NCBI GenBank assembly: GCA_005786915.1
Contig: SYCM01000065.1
Coordinates: 1-8,347 of the forward strand
Length of the DNA: 8,347 bases
Direction: 5' to 3'
Source of the DNA: Bacteroidota bacterium
GTDB taxonomy: Bacteria > Bacteroidota > Bacteroidia > Flavobacteriales > Schleiferiaceae
Below the pieces are notes generated by a model that worked only from the letters and a program-made list of their open reading frames with translations, did not search any database and was not told the origin of the DNA. This document shows, piece after piece, positions 5,450 to 8,347 of the stretch. Both the position numbers and the translations under genes were made by a program. Numbering within the stretch: position 1 is the stretch's first letter; each line of letters starts with the position of its first letter.

Positions 5450-7777
5450 ATGGAAATTCAGTACCTCGTTCCCGTCCTTGGCCTCGTCGGTCTGGTCGTG
5501 ATGATTTTTAAAGCCATTTGGGTCGGTAAGCAAGACGCAGGCGACGCCAACATGGTGGAATTGGCCGGATACATTGCCCGCGGTTCGCAGGCCTTCCTTC
5601 GCGCCGAATGGAAAGTGCTGGGCGTGTTCGTCGTGATCGCCGCGGCCCTGCTGGCTTGGTCCGCAGAACTCGAAGCCGTCGCCGCCCACACCGACTGGGT
5701 CATCGCCGTGGCCTTCGTCATCGGAGCCGTGTTCAGCGCCTTTGCGGGCTGGATTGGCATGAACATCGCCACCAAAGCCAACGTGCGCACCACCCAGGCG
5801 GCCCGCACCTCGCTGGCTCAGGCCCTCAAAGTATCGTTCACGGGCGGAACCGTCATGGGCCTCGGCGTTGCTGGCCTCGCGGTCCTTGGCCTCGGAACCC
5901 TCTACATCGTATTCACCGGCATGTACGAGAACGTAGCCCAGGCCCTGGAGGTCCTCGCAGGCTTCTCCCTCGGCGCGGAGTCCCTTGCCCTCGTCGCCCG
6001 CGTAGGTGGCGGCATCTACACCAAAGCCGCCGACGTCGGCGCCGACCTCGTAGGTAAAGTTGAAGCCGGGATCCCCGAGGACGACCCCCGCAACCCCGCC
6101 ACCAGCGCCGACACCGTAGGCGACAACGTGGGCGACGTGGCCGGTATGGGCGCTGACCTCTTCGGTTCGTACGTGGCCACCATGCTCGCCACGATGGTCC
6201 TCGGACGCGAAGTCGTGAGCCAAGACAACTTTGGCGGAATGGCTCCAATCCTCCTTCCGATGGTCATCGCGGGACTGGGAATCGTCTTCTCCATCATCGG
6301 AACCTTTTTCGTCCGCATCAAAGGCGAAAACAGCAGCGTCATGAACGCCCTCAACCTGGGCAACTGGAGCTCTATGGTGTTCACGGCCGTCGCTTCGTAC
6401 TTCGTCATTGACTACATGCTCCCCGAGACCATGACCTTCGCCCGCCACGGTTCGGAGCTGGTCATCACCAGCATGAACGTGTTCTGGAGCATCATTCTCG
6501 GCCTCGTGGTCGGAACCTTGATGAGCATCGTCACCGAGTACTACACGTCGATGGGCCGCCGTCCGGTGGACAGCATCGTTCAGAAGTCGGGCACGGGCCA
6601 CGGCACCAACGTCATCGGCGGACTCGCCGTGGGCATGGAGTCGACGGTGCTTCCGATCATCATCCTCGCCGCGGGCATCTACGGATCGTTTGCCCTCGCC
6701 GGCCTCTACGGGGTGGCCATCGCCGCCGCCGGCATGATGGCGACTACCGCCATGCAGCTTGCCATCGACGCCTTCGGGCCGATCGCTGACAACGCAGGCG
6801 GAATCGCCGAGATGAACCACCTTCCGAGCGAGGTTCGCGAGCGCACCGACAACCTCGACGCTGTGGGTAATACCACTGCCGCTACGGGTAAAGGATTTGC
6901 CATCGCTTCGGCGGCCCTGACGGCTTTGGCCCTCTTTGCGGCCTACGTGGGCTTGGCCGGCATCGACGGCATTGACATTTACAAGGCCGACGTACTGGCC
7001 ATGCTCTTCGTAGGAGCCATGATTCCGTTCTTCTTCAGCTCGCTGGCCATTAGCGCGGTGGGTAAGGCCGCCATGGAGATGGTGCGCGAAGTGCGCCGCC
7101 AGTTCCGCGAGATTCCCGGAATCATGGAGGGCACCGGCAAGCCCGAGTACGAGAAGTGCGTGGAGATTTCGACCCAGGCCTCGATTAAAGAAATGGTGGC
7201 TCCCGGCGCGTTGGCGCTCATCGCCCCCGTCCTCGTCGGATTCACGATGGGACCTGAGGCCCTTGGCGGCTTGCTTGCGGGCATCACCGTCAGCGGCGTC
7301 CTCATGGGCATGTTTCAAAACAACGCCGGCGGCGCTTGGGACAACGCCAAGAAGAGCTTCGAAAAGGGCGTAGTGATTGACGGAGAATCGTTTAAGAAAG
7401 GCAGCGAGCCCCACAAGGCGGCCGTAACCGGCGACACCGTGGGCGACCCCTTCAAAGACACTTCAGGTCCGTCGATGAACATCCTCATTAAGTTGACGTC
7501 TATTGTGGCCCTCGTCATTGCTCCGTTCATCGCGATCGGTGGCGCGGACCATACGGGCGAGGGTGGCCTTAACGCCCCGGCCACTGAGGAGGCGGCGCAC
7601 GTGTGCACTCCGGAGTGCATGTCGAGCGGAACCTGCCCGATGCACCAAGAGGCACCTGCCGAAGGCGCTGAGGCTACCGAAGGCACCGAAGCCGCTCCCG
7701 CCGAAGGCGACGCCGCCGCCCACAGCTGCACCAAGGAGTGCATGGCTGAGGGAGCCAAGTGCCCGCACCACGCTTAA
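5450..7777 (+). CDS. hppA: Membrane-bound ion-pumping pyrophosphatase, K+-dependent type, with Cys/His-rich C-terminal tail
   Basis: Hydrolyses pyrophosphate on the cytoplasmic side and pumps ions across the inner membrane. The 775 residues show the M-PPase fold (about 16 membrane helices) and the full active site. The helix 5-6 region has GGGIYTKAADVGADLVGKVEAG at 186-207, then PEDDPRNPA at 209-217 and DNVGDVAGMGADLFGSY at 225-241. Later loops have NAGGIAEM at 448-455, DNAKKSFE at 631-638 and GDTVGDPFKDTSGPS at 661-675. A477 and G480 in GNTTAATGKG replace the Lys and Thr of K+-independent enzymes, so K+ dependence is predicted. The usual helix 6 glutamate is absent at both known positions (G239 and A243), and E177 appears in helix 5, as I recall for Flavobacterium-type H+-PPases. 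H+ pumping is therefore likely but not certain. After helix 16 (about 683-698) there is an unusual tail with two Cys/His repeats. The ATG at 5450 gives a normal N-terminus. Confidence 0.96.
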   Translation: MEIQYLVPVLGLVGLVVMIFKAIWVGKQDAGDANMVELAGYIARGSQAFLRAEWKVLGVFVVIAAALLAWSAELEAVAAHTDWVIAVAFVIGAVFSAFAGWIGMNIATKANVRTTQAARTSLAQALKVSFTGGTVMGLGVAGLAVLGLGTLYIVFTGMYENVAQALEVLAGFSLGAESLALVARVGGGIYTKAADVGADLVGKVEAGIPEDDPRNPATSADTVGDNVGDVAGMGADLFGSYVATMLATMVLGREVVSQDNFGGMAPILLPMVIAGLGIVFSIIGTFFVRIKGENSSVMNALNLGNWSSMVFTAVASYFVIDYMLPETMTFARHGSELVITSMNVFWSIILGLVVGTLMSIVTEYYTSMGRRPVDSIVQKSGTGHGTNVIGGLAVGMESTVLPIIILAAGIYGSFALAGLYGVAIAAAGMMATTAMQLAIDAFGPIADNAGGIAEMNHLPSEVRERTDNLDAVGNTTAATGKGFAIASAALTALALFAAYVGLAGIDGIDIYKADVLAMLFVGAMIPFFFSSLAISAVGKAAMEMVREVRRQFREIPGIMEGTGKPEYEKCVEISTQASIKEMVAPGALALIAPVLVGFTMGPEALGGLLAGITVSGVLMGMFQNNAGGAWDNAKKSFEKGVVIDGESFKKGSEPHKAAVTGDTVGDPFKDTSGPSMNILIKLTSIVALVIAPFIAIGGADHTGEGGLNAPATEEAAHVCTPECMSSGTCPMHQEAPAEGAEATEGTEAAPAEGDAAAHSCTKECMAEGAKCPHHA
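7592..7771 (+). other. Duplicated Cys/His metal-site-like motif in the HppA tail
   Basis: Encodes residues 715-774 of HppA. Two copies of the pattern A-A-H-x-C-T-x-E-C-M-x-x-G-(x1-2)-C-P-x-H occur at 715-732 (C719, C723, C729, H717, H732) and 756-774 (C760, C764, C771, H758, H773, H774). They are joined by an acidic Ala/Glu/Pro/Gly linker (733-755). There are six cysteines and five histidines in about 60 residues. Known M-PPase structures have both termini on the non-cytoplasmic side, so the tail should face the periplasm. Metal binding is inferred from the spacing alone. Confidence 0.7.
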
Positions 7778-7793
7778 GACGCGTACCGACCCC

Positions 7794-7826
7794 AAAAAGA
7801 AAACCCGCCTATTGGCGGGTTTTTTT
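7794..7826. terminator. Bidirectional intrinsic terminator between hppA and the convergent gene
   Basis: CCCGCC at 7804-7809 and GGCGGG at 7814-7819 pair around a TATT loop. The stem is extended by AAA and TTT to 9 bp, and a run of seven T residues spans 7820-7826. The left flank (7794-7803) is almost all A, giving a T-rich tail on the minus strand too. The hairpin sits between the hppA stop (7777) and the stop of the minus-strand gene (7847-7849), so it can end transcription from both sides. Confidence 0.9.
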
Positions 7827-7846
7827 ATGCTCCAAAGGAGAGGGGC

Positions 7847-8347
7847 TTAAAGCAAGGATTCTTGGTCGTTGACGACGTACTGGCGTATGGACTCGACCTG
7901 GCGCTTGAGCTTGGCCACATAGCGGTCCCGCTCCGCCTTGGCCACCGACGACATTTCGGTGGACCGAGAGCAAACTTGGCGAATCCAGGCCATCGTGGTT
8001 TCGGCAAATGCCGGCTGGCTGGTTTCGATGAAATTGAAGGTGTTGTAGCTCAAGAAGGTGCGCGGTCCCGAGGGGTGCTCGAGGACTACACCGTTGTTGC
8101 CGAGCGAGAGTTCGCTCAAAAACAGCCGGAACGGGGCGCCCACCGCGGCGTTTTTGCTGGGTACCCACTTGCGTCCGGCCTCGGCTTGTTCCCAAAGGCG
8201 ATCGGTAAGGGTGTCGAGTTCGTTGAGCAGTCCGAGGGCCACGTCGCGCGACTTGATGAGTCCGGTGTCCCAGAGAAACTGAATTTGCTTGAGGGTCCCG
8301 TAGTAGCACATGGGCGTCCAGATTTCGGTTCCGGGAATCCCGGCGTA
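7847..8347 (-). CDS. Uncharacterised protein, C-terminal part (5' end beyond window)
   Basis: The frame is open from the right edge of the window to a TAA at 7849-7847, giving at least 166 residues. An internal ATG at 8311-8309 is unlikely to be the true start, because 12 in-frame sense codons precede it and no promoter or leader is seen. I do not recognise the family. The fragment is soluble-looking with no membrane segment. An opening stretch contains a GTLKQIQFLWDTGLI pattern, loosely like the end of PIN-domain nucleases (GTLxxL...GLI), but this is weak. A middle part has PFRLFLSELSL and an aromatic SYNTFNFIET segment. The last 35 residues or so are charged and helical-looking (KAERDRYVAKLKRQVESIRQYV), possibly amphipathic or coiled coil. 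It converges on hppA across the shared terminator, so it is a separate transcription unit. Coding is supported by the long open frame, ordinary amino-acid composition and a fitting terminator. Confidence 0.75.
   Translation of the reverse strand, partial: YAGIPGTEIWTPMCYYGTLKQIQFLWDTGLIKSRDVALGLLNELDTLTDRLWEQAEAGRKWVPSKNAAVGAPFRLFLSELSLGNNGVVLEHPSGPRTFLSYNTFNFIETSQPAFAETTMAWIRQVCSRSTEMSSVAKAERDRYVAKLKRQVESIRQYVVNDQESLL

Noticed and set aside
5408..7414. Very long open frame (668 codons) on the minus strand opposite hppA
   Set aside because: Its product is dominated by Gly, His, Asp, Glu, Ala and Arg with no recognisable domain. It mirrors a fully convincing pyrophosphatase gene, and long antisense frames are expected from the codon bias of GC-rich genes.
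1..8347. CRISPR arrays, tRNA or rRNA genes, insertion sequences, phage genes
   Set aside because: I looked for regularly spaced repeats, cloverleaf-like segments, transposase-like proteins and terminal inverted repeats and saw none; nearly all of the window is housekeeping coding sequence with short gaps.

Overview
The window looks like chromosomal DNA of a GC-rich member of the Bacteroidota, most likely a flavobacterium-like marine or aquatic lineage. Four things point there. The ETF, pyruvate dehydrogenase E1-beta and pyrophosphatase proteins are of the Bacteroidota type. The gene order pdhB / etfB-etfA-bifunctional nuclease-nupC-thyA is one I associate with that phylum (from memory). The starts have A-rich leaders and no clear Shine-Dalgarno sequence. 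Three intergenic sites match the Bacteroidota -7 promoter box TAnnTTTG perfectly. By eye the GC content is near 60%, high for flavobacteria. I cannot name the genus.

Layout. Positions 1-4273 hold a tightly packed minus-strand block, in transcription order etfB, etfA, a BFN/DUF151 bifunctional nuclease with a C-terminal UVR motif, nupC and thyA (thyA is cut by the left edge just after its catalytic cysteine). Gaps are 44, 3, 48 and 41 bp, so this is probably one operon. Divergent from it, pdhB (4369-5352) runs on the plus strand. The 95 bp between etfB and pdhB carries two -7 boxes facing opposite ways, so close together that the promoters must overlap. After pdhB comes a 97 bp gap with a promoter candidate, then hppA (5450-7777), a membrane-bound pyrophosphatase. 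A strong bidirectional terminator follows. The last gene (7847 to the right edge, minus strand) is the C-terminal part of a protein I cannot identify.

Function. The window is mostly central energy and nucleotide metabolism. Pyruvate dehydrogenase E1 makes acetyl groups from pyruvate. The ETF dimer collects electrons from acyl-CoA and related dehydrogenases for the quinone pool. HppA turns pyrophosphate from biosynthesis into an ion gradient. NupC imports nucleosides and ThyA makes dTMP.

I see no mobile element, CRISPR array, RNA gene or phage-like region. The most unusual items are: a periplasm-facing Cys/His-rich tail with two metal-site-like repeats on HppA; the placement of the ion-selectivity glutamate of HppA in helix 5, not helix 6; the overlapping etfB/pdhB promoters; and a pair of related TAG-rich 28 bp repeats, each starting exactly at the stop codon of the preceding gene in the etf-thyA operon.
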